This document shows positions 1 through 8,931 of a stretch of DNA of 64,000 nucleotides, in pieces. Position 1 is the first letter of the stretch; each line of letters begins with the position of its first letter. The DNA is taken from NCBI GenBank assembly GCA_001414325.1, contig LLKB01000001.1, positions 1,227,146 through 1,291,145 on the forward strand, in the 5' to 3' direction. The DNA comes from Butyribacter intestini (GTDB lineage: Bacteria; Bacillota; Clostridia; Lachnospirales; Lachnospiraceae). The notes below the pieces were generated by a model. The model made no database searches. It was not told the origin of the DNA and saw only the letters and a list, made by a program, of their open reading frames with translations. A program made the position numbers and the translations under genes.

Positions 1-1
1 T

Positions 2-892
2 ATGAAAGGTATGGTAAAACATATGGATGTATTAAATTTTCAATTAGCAAGCCCCTTGCAATTCAACTGGGCAGGCAAGTTTATTGCACCTGACGAAAAC
101 TGGACACACATTACAAGGGCACTTACGGATTATGAATTTATCGTTATGACTGACGGCGAACTTTATATAGCAGACGACAAAAGACAATACGTAGTAAAAA
201 ATGGAGAATATCTTATTATGCCGCCGACACTTAAACAGTACGGATATAAGCCGTCTAAATGTACCTTTTACTGGACGCATTTTACTTATCCTAATGAACT
301 TATATCCCCCCGTTGTTCAATGAGCGAACATGATATTCTAAATAATATACATAAAAATCAAAATATGATTCTTCCCATGCAAAACACGATTCCGCGTATT
401 GACAGAATCATAGTCTTATTAAAACAGCTTCAGGACAGCGACAGAAAATACGGAAGTAAAATGTTAAACTCACTCAATATAACTGCGGCACTGATGGAAC
501 TTCACAGCCAGCTCTACCTCTCTAACGGAAGAGTTTCTCTAAAAGGCGGCCATGTACAGTTATACACCGATATTGTCGATTATATCTCATGGCGGATAAG
601 AGAAAATTTCAAAGTCAGTGAGATAGCAGAATATTTCGGCTACAATGAAAAATATATAACGACATTTTTTAAAAAAGCATCGGGTGTTTCACTGAAAACT
701 TACATCTTAAATCAAAAGATGGATATGGCAAAGGCTTTGCTCAGTGACACAAATAAAACTATCTCACAGATTGGATATGAAATAGGTTTCTCTGATAATC
801 ACAATTTTTCAAGTGCTTTCAAAAAAATAACCGGACAAAGCCCGTCCGATTACCGCAATACTTACGCACAAAGAAAATTATTCCATGAATAG
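2..892 (+). CDS. AraC-family transcriptional regulator
   Basis: A 296-residue regulator. The N-terminal half (about residues 15-110) looks like a cupin-type AraC ligand-binding domain, with the segment GEYLIMPP. The C-terminal 100 residues carry two helix-turn-helix motifs: FKVSEIAEYFGYNEKYITTF followed by the AraC signature region ISQIGYEIGFSDNHNFSSAF. It would bind DNA near a sugar-utilisation promoter, but no target is visible. The first ATG is at base 2, so the ribosome site lies outside the window; ATGs at 11 and 23 are alternatives. The stop codon lies inside the terminator stem. The ligand cannot be named. Confidence 0.88.
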   Translation: MKGMVKHMDVLNFQLASPLQFNWAGKFIAPDENWTHITRALTDYEFIVMTDGELYIADDKRQYVVKNGEYLIMPPTLKQYGYKPSKCTFYWTHFTYPNELISPRCSMSEHDILNNIHKNQNMILPMQNTIPRIDRIIVLLKQLQDSDRKYGSKMLNSLNITAALMELHSQLYLSNGRVSLKGGHVQLYTDIVDYISWRIRENFKVSEIAEYFGYNEKYITTFFKKASGVSLKTYILNQKMDMAKALLSDTNKTISQIGYEIGFSDNHNFSSAFKKITGQSPSDYRNTYAQRKLFHE

Positions 893-916
893 TACATATT
901 CATGGAATAATTTTTT
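875..916 (+). terminator. Intrinsic terminator, probably bidirectional
   Basis: A perfect 16-bp stem (875-890 with 898-913) with a 7-base loop is followed by TTTTTT on the plus strand. The left arm is preceded by an A-rich run that gives a short U-tract on the minus strand. It ends the AraC gene, whose stop codon it overlaps, and may also stop minus-strand transcripts from the 1039-3629 gene pair. Confidence 0.85.
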
Positions 917-1038
917 CACGCCTCTTCTGCCATACTTTTTTATATCTCTCATATGCTGACAGGCGGATTTTATAGATTATTTTTAGATTTCGCTTATGTA
1001 TATTCAAAATTCATTGGCACATAGTCTGACTACCGTTG

Positions 1039-1572
1039 TCAGGTTTGCGAACGAATAACAAATCCAATCCTCTTTATCAGAAGCCCCCCTGCTATGCCGA
1101 CGATTACCCCTGCAACAGTTCCGGATATTATAAGTGCAGGTAGATAATATATTAGCAATTTTGTCTTAAGAACGAGCATAGCTACTATTATCTGACCCGT
1201 ATTATGACTCACACCACCTGCCACACTCACTCCGTTCACGGAAAAAATATCTGCTTTTTTTAAAATAAACATTACAAAAAAGCTCAGCATACCGCCCGCA
1301 AAACTATACATAAGACTTGCAAGACTTCCGAATGTAAATCCGACAAGTATTATCCTGACGATTGCTATGCCAAAAGCCGTAAACGGACCATACACATACA
1401 TGGCAAAAATAACGACTATATTTGAAAATCCTGCTTTTATTCCCGGAATACCGATGTTTATAGGTATCATTGATTCTATATAGCTTAGCACAAATGCAAG
1501 TGCTATCATAAGCCCTATGCCTGAAATCTTCTTTGTACCAAGTCTTTTATGGCGGTTTTCTTTTTGCCTCAT
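1039..1572 (-). CDS. Gx transporter family membrane protein (Hpre_diP_synt_I)
   Basis: A 177-residue hydrophobic protein with about five membrane segments. It matches the family named heptaprenyl diphosphate synthase component I or Gx transporter, a small membrane family related to energy-coupling-factor substrate-binding components. Recognisable stretches are IPGIKAGFSNI and GVSHNTGQIIVA. The start is taken as the ATG at 1572, because GTGAGG lies 6 bases upstream; the longer frame would begin with GTG at 1584. It begins just after the HD-GYP gene ends, so the two are probably cotranscribed. The substrate is unknown; the prenyl-synthase name is a historical label. Confidence 0.75.
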   Translation of the reverse strand: MRQKENRHKRLGTKKISGIGLMIALAFVLSYIESMIPINIGIPGIKAGFSNIVVIFAMYVYGPFTAFGIAIVRIILVGFTFGSLASLMYSFAGGMLSFFVMFILKKADIFSVNGVSVAGGVSHNTGQIIVAMLVLKTKLLIYYLPALIISGTVAGVIVGIAGGLLIKRIGFVIRSQT

Positions 1573-1586
1573 ATCAATCCTCACTT

Positions 1587-3629
1587 CTACACTGCCACAT
1601 CTGTACTGTCATTCTCAAAAACATAGTTTGCACACATATACTCAGGTATATAGAACAACAGGCAATTATCATCATTTGTATGATAAAATACTATTCTCAT
1701 CTTATCACATTTGTATGACATAAATTCGTCACTTACTTTTACCGGAACACCATATTCGTTTATCAATGCATCTAAAACACTTCCCACTTTATCTCTCTTT
1801 AACAGAAAGACTCCAAGATTGACAAAACCCTTAAAAAAGTAATAATAAATCTTGTCCACACATTCATCAGAGGAAGATTGGGCAAAAATAAGGCTTTCGG
1901 TCTTGTTTTCATATGCAATTATAAGTGGTTTTTCCACAAGAAATCTTCCATTGTTAAATGTCTCTCCCCAATCATACCCCATAAACGAATCTTTATTACA
2001 TAATTCTACTTTATCATTGTTTTTACTTGAAACTGCATAAGACTCGTCCATCTCTTTTTTATATTTTCCATAAAAATCAACAGCAATGCTGACAGCCTTG
2101 TCCATAAGGCTGTCAGAACCGTGTTTTTGAGTCACCTGAACAGGCGGAATCCATGTGTCAGGTGCCATATGTTCGATAAACACATCTGCAATATGTTCAT
2201 CAAACTCTGTTCCCCTGCCATTGTATATGATGTCCATTGCCTTATCTGTTTTCCAGGCTTCTTTATATTGTCTTTTACTTGTAAGAGCATCATAAACATC
2301 TGCTATTTTAATAATCTTGGCGAGCAGATTTATCTCATCACCTTTTACTCCGTCAGGATAACCATAGCCGTCAATCCTCTCATGATGATGTCTTACACCC
2401 GCTACTATATTGTCACTCATACCAACTTCCTGAAGCATCTCAGCTCCACGCACGGTATGATTTTTCATCTGTTCAAAATCACTTCTTGTAAAAACACTTG
2501 GCTTATTAAGCACATAATCCGATACACCTATTTTGCCTATATCGTGCATGAGTGAAGCAAACTCAAGATCAAACATCTGTCTCTTGTCAAGTCCAAGCCA
2601 TGTTCCAAGATCCCTTGACAACTCGGCAACCCTCTGTGAATGACCTGCTGTAACAGGGTCTTTTGCATCTATAACGGAAATCATCAAAGACAACATTGAA
2701 AAATAAATTCTCTGATGTTCATCTCTCTCATGTTTCGCCCTGAAATAAATATACATCGAAAATAACATTGTCGAGATATGCGATGCCCTCTGAACACCAA
2801 GTTTTCGTTCAAGACCTATGACCGTGTAAACCAATTCTTCTGAATTTTTGTCGATAACCGGCATTGGTATAAAAGCAAGATAAGATACTCCCCTGAAAAG
2901 TTTTGTCCTTGTCTGTACAACCGTTGTCGTGCTTGACTTTTCTCTGCCAAACAACTGTGTTTCCACAAACTTTTTGTTTCTGTGATTTTCATCTGAAAGT
3001 TTTTTAAGCAACCCTGAGCTGTTTGTCATTGCCGGATGTATCAGTTCTGCCGATAACGACTTTTCTATCTGTTTTTTATTGTTCAAAAGATAATTAGCAT
3101 ATGTAGTCTCTGATTCCATATTTACTATATTTCTAACAAACTTTACTACTGCACCTATAGGCAGGTTTTTCGTGTTGTATCTATATACAATAAATTTTAT
3201 CAGACTGAGCATTACATATGTAATTCCTGAAAAGGACAAAATCTCAACAATCGGAATATAAAGGACACTCTTAAATATAAACCACCACTGTACAACCATA
3301 ATCATAAGCAGGCCTGACAATGCTACAAATACTCCTTTTCTTGTGCGAAGCTGAACTGCAGTACAGCCTGCCATAAAGACAGCCAGTGCAACAGCAACCG
3401 CCTTTATATTAAATGGAAGTAACGGTATAACCTTTACTTCCGTACCTGCAATAATAACCTTTTGGTTTATAATACTAATTATACTTCCATTGCCATAAAC
3501 TCCTGTCACAAACCGGTCATAAAGTATATCTCTATTTCCAACAATTATAACTGCCACCACTGACATAATCGTACACAGTAAAACACCCGCATACAATTTT
3601 ACCGAATCCCTTTTTTCAATCGACTTCAT
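1587..3629 (-). CDS. Membrane-anchored HD-GYP domain protein
   Basis: A protein of about 680 residues. The N-terminus has a membrane segment, a short extracytoplasmic stretch, then about three further membrane segments. A long cytoplasmic linker leads to an HD-GYP domain at roughly residues 310-480. The domain shows HSQRVAELS, the metal site LMHDIGKIG, the HHERIDGYGYPDG signature and ADVYDALTSKRQYK. HD-GYP domains commonly hydrolyse cyclic di-GMP, and the key HD and GYP residues are present. About 180 C-terminal residues match nothing I recognise. The start at 3629 has AGGAG upstream; an ATG at 3686 has no convincing ribosome site. Confidence 0.85.
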   Translation of the reverse strand: MKSIEKRDSVKLYAGVLLCTIMSVVAVIIVGNRDILYDRFVTGVYGNGSIISIINQKVIIAGTEVKVIPLLPFNIKAVAVALAVFMAGCTAVQLRTRKGVFVALSGLLMIMVVQWWFIFKSVLYIPIVEILSFSGITYVMLSLIKFIVYRYNTKNLPIGAVVKFVRNIVNMESETTYANYLLNNKKQIEKSLSAELIHPAMTNSSGLLKKLSDENHRNKKFVETQLFGREKSSTTTVVQTRTKLFRGVSYLAFIPMPVIDKNSEELVYTVIGLERKLGVQRASHISTMLFSMYIYFRAKHERDEHQRIYFSMLSLMISVIDAKDPVTAGHSQRVAELSRDLGTWLGLDKRQMFDLEFASLMHDIGKIGVSDYVLNKPSVFTRSDFEQMKNHTVRGAEMLQEVGMSDNIVAGVRHHHERIDGYGYPDGVKGDEINLLAKIIKIADVYDALTSKRQYKEAWKTDKAMDIIYNGRGTEFDEHIADVFIEHMAPDTWIPPVQVTQKHGSDSLMDKAVSIAVDFYGKYKKEMDESYAVSSKNNDKVELCNKDSFMGYDWGETFNNGRFLVEKPLIIAYENKTESLIFAQSSSDECVDKIYYYFFKGFVNLGVFLLKRDKVGSVLDALINEYGVPVKVSDEFMSYKCDKMRIVFYHTNDDNCLLFYIPEYMCANYVFENDSTDVAV

Positions 3630-3794
3630 GCACCTTTGACTCCTATCATATTTATTTTCTCCTATTATCCCTCTTTTTTCTCCCATTAATTACATATTAC
3701 ATCTATTGAGCTAAAATGTCGAGTATTTTTTGTAAGTTTTGGAAAAAGCACCCAGCATTTATGCAACAAAAATTATCATCTATATAATATACTG

Positions 3795-3831
3795 AAAAAA
3801 GAGATTCTGATATTATCAAAATCTCTTTTTT
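3795..3831 (-). terminator. Intrinsic terminator of pnp
   Basis: A 12-bp perfect stem (3795-3806 with 3820-3831) of the form AAAAAAGAGATT/AATCTCTTTTTT. On the minus strand it ends in a T-run, 41 bases after the pnp stop codon. Confidence 0.8.
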
Positions 3832-3871
3832 GCTTTTTATTCCGCTTTTAAATTAAGAACATTGTTCCTAA

Positions 3872-5959
3872 TCATCTCACATCCTTGATGCTAAAGCTCA
3901 TTCTGCCCATCTTGTCTTTTCCAAGACAGATAACCTTAACATGATCACCTAATGTAAGAACATCTTCAATATGGTCGATTCTCTCTTTTGCAATCTTTGA
4001 AATATGAACCATGCCCTCTTTTCCCGGTGCAAATTCAATAAATGCTCCAAATTCTTTGATATTGATAACTTCTCCTTCAAGAATCTGTCCTTCATAGAAA
4101 TCTGTCGTGATGACTTCGATAAGTCGTTTAGCCTCAGCCATCTTTTCAGCATCTTCACCGCAGATAGATACATTACCGTCATCAGTAATATCAATCTTTA
4201 CATCTGTGCGCTCTATAAGTGCATTTATAGTCTTTCCTCTCTGACCTACTACATCACCAATCTTCTGAGGATCAATCTGCATCTGGATAATCTTTGGTGC
4301 ATATTTTCCAACTTCCTTACGAGGCTCGGAAATAGCCGGTTTCATACAAGTATCCATTATAAAAAGTCTTGCCTCACGGCATCTTGCGATAGCACCCTCT
4401 ACGATAGGTCTTGTAAGACCGTGAATCTTGATATCCATCTGAATAGCTGTGATACCCTCTGTAGTACCTGTAACCTTAAAGTCCATATCTCCGAAGAAAT
4501 CTTCAAGTCCCTGAATATCCGTAAGAAGTACGAAATCATCATCTGTCTCGCCGGTAACAAGACCACATGAAATACCTGCTACCATTTTCTTAATAGGTAC
4601 ACCTGCTGCCATAAGTGACATACAAGATGCACATGTTGAAGCCATTGATGTTGAACCGTTTGACTCAAAAGTCTCAGATACACTTCTGATAGCATATGGA
4701 AATTCCTCTTCGCTAGGCAGAACCGGTAAAAGTGCTTTTTCAGCAAGTGCACCATGTCCGATTTCACGGCGTCCCGGTCCTCTGCTCGGCTTTGTCTCTC
4801 CTACTGAATATGAAGGGAAATTGTAATGATGCATATATCTCTTTTCAGTAACATTAGGATCAAGTCCGTCAACTTTCTGCTTCTCAGAGAGTGGTGCAAG
4901 TGTTGTGATATTACAAATCTGTGTCTGTCCACGGGTAAACATTGCAGAACCGTGAACTCTAGGTATAAGGTCTACCTCTGCCGAAAGCGGACGAATCTGT
5001 GTAATCTCACGACCGTCAGGACGCTTATGATCCTTTAATATCATCTTACGTACTGTCTTTTTCTGATACTGATATACAGCTTCAGGCAAAATTTCAAGCC
5101 ACTCCTCATTCTCAGCAAATGCTTCTTCAAGTTTTTCTGTTACCTGACGCACATTTTCTTCACGAGTCTGCTTATCATCTGAGAATACGGCAACTTCCAT
5201 CTCCTCAGGAGGAACAATCTTTTTAATCTCATCAAACATTTCCTCAGGAATAGCACAGCTTGTATATTCATGCTTTGGCTTTCCTACTTCTTCAACCATC
5301 TTGTCTATAAACGCAATGATAGTCTGGTTTACATCATGGCATTTGTAGATGGCTTCTATCATCTTGTCCTCAGGAAGCTCTTTTGCTCCTGCTTCTATCA
5401 TGATAACCTTTTCTCTTGTTGATGCAACTGTAAGCTTAAGTTCTCCACCGTCCCATACTTCCTGACTTGGATTTACAATAAACTCACCGTCTACCATACC
5501 AAGCTGTGTTGTAGCACATGGTCCATAAAATGGAATATCTGAAATAGATGTAGCTATAGCTGAACCAATCATCGCTACAAGTTCCGGACGGCACTCAGGG
5601 TCAACTGAAAGTACAAGATTGTTAAGAGAACAGTCATTTCTATAATCCTTTGGAAAGAGCGGACGCATAGGTCTGTCGATGACACGTGCGGTAAGAACTG
5701 CATTCTCTGATGCCTTTCCCTCACGCTTATTAAATCCTCCCGGAATTTTTCCAACTGAATACATTTTTTCTTCAAATTCTACTGAAAGTGGGAAGAAATC
5801 AATTCCCTCCCTAGGTTTTTCTGATGCCGTAGCTGTACAAAGTACAGTAGTATCACCATAGTGCATTAAAGCTGCACCGTTTGCCTGTTTAGCAACTCTC
5901 CCAACCTCTACCGTGAGAGTTCTGCCAGCAAGTTCCATGGAAAATGATTTATATGCCAT
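3872..5959 (-). CDS. pnp: Polyribonucleotide nucleotidyltransferase (PNPase)
   Basis: A full-length 695-residue PNPase, which degrades RNA 3' to 5' by phosphorolysis in the cytoplasm. Domain order is RNase PH-like 1 (about 10-140), helical linker, RNase PH-like 2 (about 315-545), KH (about 555-610, VVGQRGKTIN) and S1 (about 620-690, EGEVINIKEFGAFIEF). The core catalytic stretch DFFGDMDFKVTGT is present. GGAG lies 6 bases upstream of the ATG. It follows rpsO, as in many bacteria, separated by a long structured leader that may regulate it. It has its own terminator. Confidence 0.98.
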   Translation of the reverse strand: MAYKSFSMELAGRTLTVEVGRVAKQANGAALMHYGDTTVLCTATASEKPREGIDFFPLSVEFEEKMYSVGKIPGGFNKREGKASENAVLTARVIDRPMRPLFPKDYRNDCSLNNLVLSVDPECRPELVAMIGSAIATSISDIPFYGPCATTQLGMVDGEFIVNPSQEVWDGGELKLTVASTREKVIMIEAGAKELPEDKMIEAIYKCHDVNQTIIAFIDKMVEEVGKPKHEYTSCAIPEEMFDEIKKIVPPEEMEVAVFSDDKQTREENVRQVTEKLEEAFAENEEWLEILPEAVYQYQKKTVRKMILKDHKRPDGREITQIRPLSAEVDLIPRVHGSAMFTRGQTQICNITTLAPLSEKQKVDGLDPNVTEKRYMHHYNFPSYSVGETKPSRGPGRREIGHGALAEKALLPVLPSEEEFPYAIRSVSETFESNGSTSMASTCASCMSLMAAGVPIKKMVAGISCGLVTGETDDDFVLLTDIQGLEDFFGDMDFKVTGTTEGITAIQMDIKIHGLTRPIVEGAIARCREARLFIMDTCMKPAISEPRKEVGKYAPKIIQMQIDPQKIGDVVGQRGKTINALIERTDVKIDITDDGNVSICGEDAEKMAEAKRLIEVITTDFYEGQILEGEVINIKEFGAFIEFAPGKEGMVHISKIAKERIDHIEDVLTLGDHVKVICLGKDKMGRMSFSIKDVR

Positions 5960-6042
5960 GAAAATCTCCTTTCTCTACAATGCAAAACATTACCATAACA
6001 CGAGGTATGCCCTGCCGATTTTATTTTATGTAGGCCCTTGTC

Positions 6043-6146
6043 CCGAAACAACTGAAAAATATATCTTAACACTCATTGAAAAATTTACTGTTTTTATATA
6101 AAATCTTTCATATAACAAAAAAAGATATACTTTTCAGCAGTCTCGG
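6043..6146 (-). promoter_or_regulatory. Long inverted repeat in the pnp 5' leader
   Basis: Bases 6124-6146 and 6043-6065 are imperfect inverted repeats of 23 bases. In the minus-strand RNA 22 of 23 positions can pair if G-U pairs are allowed, closing a 58-base loop. It lies between rpsO and pnp, 84 bases upstream of the pnp ATG. In Escherichia coli the rpsO-pnp interval holds a long stem cut by RNase III for PNPase autoregulation. The position is analogous; equivalence is inference. Confidence 0.6.
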
Positions 6147-6179
6147 CTCCAGCCCACACAACATCTGTATAAGTATATC
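6117..6179 (-). terminator. Terminator-like hairpin inside the pnp leader
   Basis: On the minus strand a 9-bp stem (6171-6179 with 6124-6132) encloses a GC-rich segment and is followed by seven Ts (6117-6123). Its 3' arm is also the 5' arm of the downstream 23-bp pairing (6124-6146 with 6043-6065). The two structures are therefore mutually exclusive, which is an attenuator-like layout upstream of pnp. Confidence 0.5.
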
Positions 6180-6261
6180 ATTTTATTTTAATATTTGCAA
6201 GTTTATTTATTTTTCTGTATTTACAGCGACACATTAATCTTATCTTATGCAGCCAAAGTAC

Positions 6262-6303
6262 AAAAACGCCATCAGCATTATTTATCCAAACAACACTGAT
6301 GGC
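6262..6303 (-). terminator. Intrinsic terminator of rpsO
   Basis: Stem GCCATCAG (6268-6275) pairs with CTGATGGC (6296-6303). On the minus strand GCCATCAG...CTGATGGC is followed by GTTTTTG. It lies 47 bases beyond the rpsO stop codon. Confidence 0.75.
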
Positions 6304-6349
6304 ATTTTATGTTATGCTGTAATCTCCAGCATATTGATACCTAAACAGA

Positions 6350-6616
6350 TTATTTTCTTAAACCTAATTTAGCAATAAGTTCACGATAAGCTTCGATATC
6401 TTTTTTCTTTAAGTAAGCAAGAAGATTTCTTCTCTGACCTACCATCTTAAGAAGACCGCGTCTTGAATGATGATCCTTCTTATTCTCTTTTAAATGCTCG
6501 TTAAGCTCAACGATACGTGCTGTTAAAAGAGCTACCTGTACCTCTGGAGAACCTGTATCCTCTGGTGTACGTCCGTAAGTTTTGATAATCTCTGCTTTCT
6601 TTTCTTTGCTAATCAT
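6350..6616 (-). CDS. rpsO: 30S ribosomal protein S15
   Basis: An 88-residue protein of normal S15 length. It binds 16S rRNA in the platform of the small subunit. The conserved segments [13 protein letters not shown] and [15 protein letters not shown] are present. The ATG at 6616 has AGGAGG 6 bases upstream. The gene is monocistronic by its own terminator, with pnp next downstream. Its leader folds into a nested stem that could be an S15 feedback site. Confidence 0.98.
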   Translation of the reverse strand: MISKEKKAEIIKTYGRTPEDTGSPEVQVALLTARIVELNEHLKENKKDHHSRRGLLKMVGQRRNLLAYLKKKDIEAYRELIAKLGLRK

Positions 6617-6662
6617 AATTGACCTCCTGTCCCTCTACGGGGTATTTGATAATATTTCACCT

Positions 6663-6702
6663 GACACTAAGAATAGGACGGAGCGACCTTATACTGAGTG
6701 CC
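6663..6702 (-). promoter_or_regulatory. Structured 5' leader of rpsO
   Basis: In the minus-strand RNA the arms GGCACUCAG and CUUAGUGUC pair with one mismatch, enclosing a second short stem (AAGG with CCUA). S15 represses its own translation through leader structures in several bacteria. Here a conserved S15 site is only suggested by position. Confidence 0.4.
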
Positions 6703-6748
6703 GGTAGTTTCATGCCGCAATTCAGATAAATCTGAACACAACTACTGT

Positions 6749-6777
6749 AGTTTAACATATTATCATATGCTTGTAAA
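6749..6777 (-). promoter_or_regulatory. rpsO: Candidate rpsO promoter
   Basis: On the minus strand TTTACA (6772-6777), a 17-base spacer and TAAACT (6749-6754) form a sigma-A-like promoter about 130 bases upstream of the rpsO start. Both hexamers are imperfect. Confidence 0.45.
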
Positions 6778-6791
6778 TATATTTTTTTCTT

Positions 6792-8093
6792 TTAGTTAAA
6801 GAATGAACCTCCATTCCGGCTGTTCTGACCGCTGTTACTGTCTGAACCATTATTTGTGCTGCCATTATCTGAATCAGAATTTCCCTCTGATGAACTGCTG
6901 TCTGTCGTTTCCTGTGGTGCATCTGATTTTCTGCCAAGTGTAACAGTAACCTTAACCTCTTTATACTCACCATTATCAGCTCTCTTTACGGTAATCTCCA
7001 CTTTGTCTCCTGCCTTTGAGCGACTCATCTTCTCCTGCAGACCTTCCATAGTTGTTACATCTTTCCCTTTATATTTAACGACAACATCACCTTTTTTGAT
7101 GCCTGCTTTTTCTGCCGGAGAACCACTTGTCACGCTTGATACATAAATTCCCTCCGGAAGATTGTAATACTGTGCGTATTCTGATGATACATCAGTTCCT
7201 TTTATTCCAAGATAAGCCTGTTCATCTTCTGATACAGTCTGAGATTTCACAATATCATTAATGATAGGTATTGCAGTATTGATAGGTATTGCAAACCCCA
7301 TACCCTCAACTGATGTATCTGCATATTTTGATGAATTTATTCCTATGACTGCCCCTGTTGAATCAACAAGTGCTCCACCGCTGTTTCCCGGGTTAATAGC
7401 TGCATCCGTCTGGAGAAGCTTCATGTTAGTATCTTCACTTGATACTTCCCTGTCTTTTGCACTTATATAACCTACTGTTACAGATGTCCCATATCCAAGA
7501 GCATTTCCTATTGCGATAGCCTGTGCTCCAACTTTTGTCTTGCTTGAATCTCCAAGTGTCGCAACTTTTATATTGCTCAATGTATCTGCTGAAAGTTTTG
7601 ATACCGGCACCTCAACAACTGCAAGGTCTGAGTCTGAATCAGTTCCCTTTACGACAGCAGAATAAACACTCTTGTCATTAAATGTAACAGATACACTGTT
7701 TGCATCAGCAACAACATGATTGTTTGTTGCAATATAGATATTTTTGCTGTCCTGTGCAACAATTATTCCCGAACCGCTTCCACTCGCATCCTGTTTGTAT
7801 GTCCTTCCGAATACATCTGTAGAAGTTTCCGTCGTCTTTACGTCAATGGCTACTATTGACGGAAGTACATTTTCAGAGATGCCTGAAACTCCGTCAGAAC
7901 TACTTGTCTTTGTAGATGTTGATGAAAGTGTCTTTGTATTGTCGATACTCTTTGTTGTTGAACTTGTGCTCTCTACTGCCGACTTATTTAAATACTTGTT
8001 TGAAATATAAGTCGTTCCCTCAAAACTCATTCCACCTATAAGTCCAAATACTGCTGCATATGTTGTTATCTTTAAAAAATTATTTTTACGCAT
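6792..8093 (-). CDS. htrA: HtrA/DegP-type serine protease with PDZ domain
   Basis: A 433-residue membrane-anchored quality-control protease. One N-terminal membrane segment (about residues 8-24) precedes a Ser/Thr-rich linker. The trypsin-like domain has the triad His126 (NNHVVADA), Asp156 (DSDLAVVEV) and Ser238 (NPGNSGGAL). One PDZ domain follows at about 285-385. The last 40 residues are Ser/Asn/Gly-rich low complexity. The start at 8093 is supported by GAGGAGAG upstream; a longer frame begins at 8117. The catalytic domain should lie outside the membrane. A fragment of its PDZ coding sequence is duplicated at 8850-8928. Confidence 0.95.
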   Translation of the reverse strand: MRKNNFLKITTYAAVFGLIGGMSFEGTTYISNKYLNKSAVESTSSTTKSIDNTKTLSSTSTKTSSSDGVSGISENVLPSIVAIDVKTTETSTDVFGRTYKQDASGSGSGIIVAQDSKNIYIATNNHVVADANSVSVTFNDKSVYSAVVKGTDSDSDLAVVEVPVSKLSADTLSNIKVATLGDSSKTKVGAQAIAIGNALGYGTSVTVGYISAKDREVSSEDTNMKLLQTDAAINPGNSGGALVDSTGAVIGINSSKYADTSVEGMGFAIPINTAIPIINDIVKSQTVSEDEQAYLGIKGTDVSSEYAQYYNLPEGIYVSSVTSGSPAEKAGIKKGDVVVKYKGKDVTTMEGLQEKMSRSKAGDKVEITVKRADNGEYKEVKVTVTLGRKSDAPQETTDSSSSEGNSDSDNGSTNNGSDSNSGQNSRNGGSFFN

Positions 8094-8250
8094 ATAAATC
8101 TCTCCTCTCACACTCATGTATCTTTATTGTTGCTTTTTGTTTGTGTCTGTTTCTTTATTACAAGTACAATAATACAATCAAAATTTGTTTAGTTTGTGTA
8201 TTGATTGTGTTCAAATTGTGATTAATTATAAAAAAGAGATTATATTTATA

Positions 8251-8853
8251 TCAATAATAAGCCCTATCAGTCACCGTCATATCTACTTTCACATCATTTT
8301 CTTCCATCTTGATAGTGTCGTATTTCTGCATCTGGAAATCATAACATATACCTATCTTCAAAAAATCATCCGCACCATACCGGTTCAGATACTTGTCATA
8401 AAAGCCACCGCCATAGCCTGCTCTGCCACGCTCTATATCAAAGGCAAGCCCCGGAAGTATCATGACAACATTTTCTGCCGGATTTAATCTTTCAAAATAT
8501 TCCACATCTTTTACATTTACTAACCTGTGGTTATTCGGTTCTAATATTCCCATATTGCTTTTTTTAAGTTCATCAAGTGAGTCTATCTCAAAAAATTCCA
8601 TCTCTGTGCCTAACACTTTCGGTACCGCAATATGTATATCTTTCTTATCTTTCAGACTCAGAAGATATTTTATTATTTCTTTTGTATCTGTTTCCGTTCC
8701 ATATGATACGTAAATGTAAAACCATTTTTTATCTTTGAAGCGGCTGAGGGTTGTCAGGTTTTCAAATATCTTTTCATCTCTTATCTTTCGTTCCTCTGCG
8801 GTCATTTCCCTGCGCAGTCTTTTCATTTCTTTTCTTAAAACAGATTTTTCCAT
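8251..8853 (-). CDS. 5-formyltetrahydrofolate cyclo-ligase
   Basis: A 200-residue enzyme converting 5-formyl-THF to 5,10-methenyl-THF with ATP, in the cytoplasm. Family signatures are the basic N-terminus SVLRKEMKRLRREM, and LPGLAFDIERGRAGYGGGFY with its nucleotide and folate-binding residues. The ATG at 8853 lies in a copied htrA segment and coincides with an internal Met codon of that gene. Only a distant AGGA (about 15 bases upstream) serves as ribosome site. Transcription probably comes from the DUF896 side. Function is confident; efficiency of initiation is doubtful. Confidence 0.93.
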   Translation of the reverse strand: MEKSVLRKEMKRLRREMTAEERKIRDEKIFENLTTLSRFKDKKWFYIYVSYGTETDTKEIIKYLLSLKDKKDIHIAVPKVLGTEMEFFEIDSLDELKKSNMGILEPNNHRLVNVKDVEYFERLNPAENVVMILPGLAFDIERGRAGYGGGFYDKYLNRYGADDFLKIGICYDFQMQKYDTIKMEENDVKVDMTVTDRAYY

Positions 8854-8928
8854 AGTTGTTATATCTTTTCCTTTATAATTTACGATGGTATCATCTTTTT
8901 TGATGCCTGCTTTTCACCTGAGAATCAC
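8850..8928 (-). repeat. Relic copy of the htrA PDZ coding sequence
   Basis: This stretch matches 7046-7126 inside htrA along roughly 80 bases, with about 15 differences and one indel. It contains an identical 19-base block, TTTTTTGATGCCTGCTTTT. Read on the minus strand it encodes KAGIKKDDTIVNYKGKDI, against KAGIKKGDVVVKYKGKDV in HtrA. It fills the gap between the DUF896 gene and the cyclo-ligase gene and supplies the latter's start codon. Confidence 0.8.
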
Positions 8929-8931
8929 ATT

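Noticed and set aside
2121..2555. 144-codon plus-strand frame opposite the HD-GYP domain
   Set aside because: The sense strand encodes the diagnostic HHE and DGYGYPDG motifs; the antisense frame resembles no protein family.
4004..4570. 188-codon plus-strand frame inside pnp
   Set aside because: It lies wholly opposite conserved PNPase KH, S1 and catalytic sequence, with no start signal.
8118..8250. Promoter of htrA
   Set aside because: TTGATT and TAATAA occur on the minus strand, but the spacing is only 15 bases, too short for a confident call.
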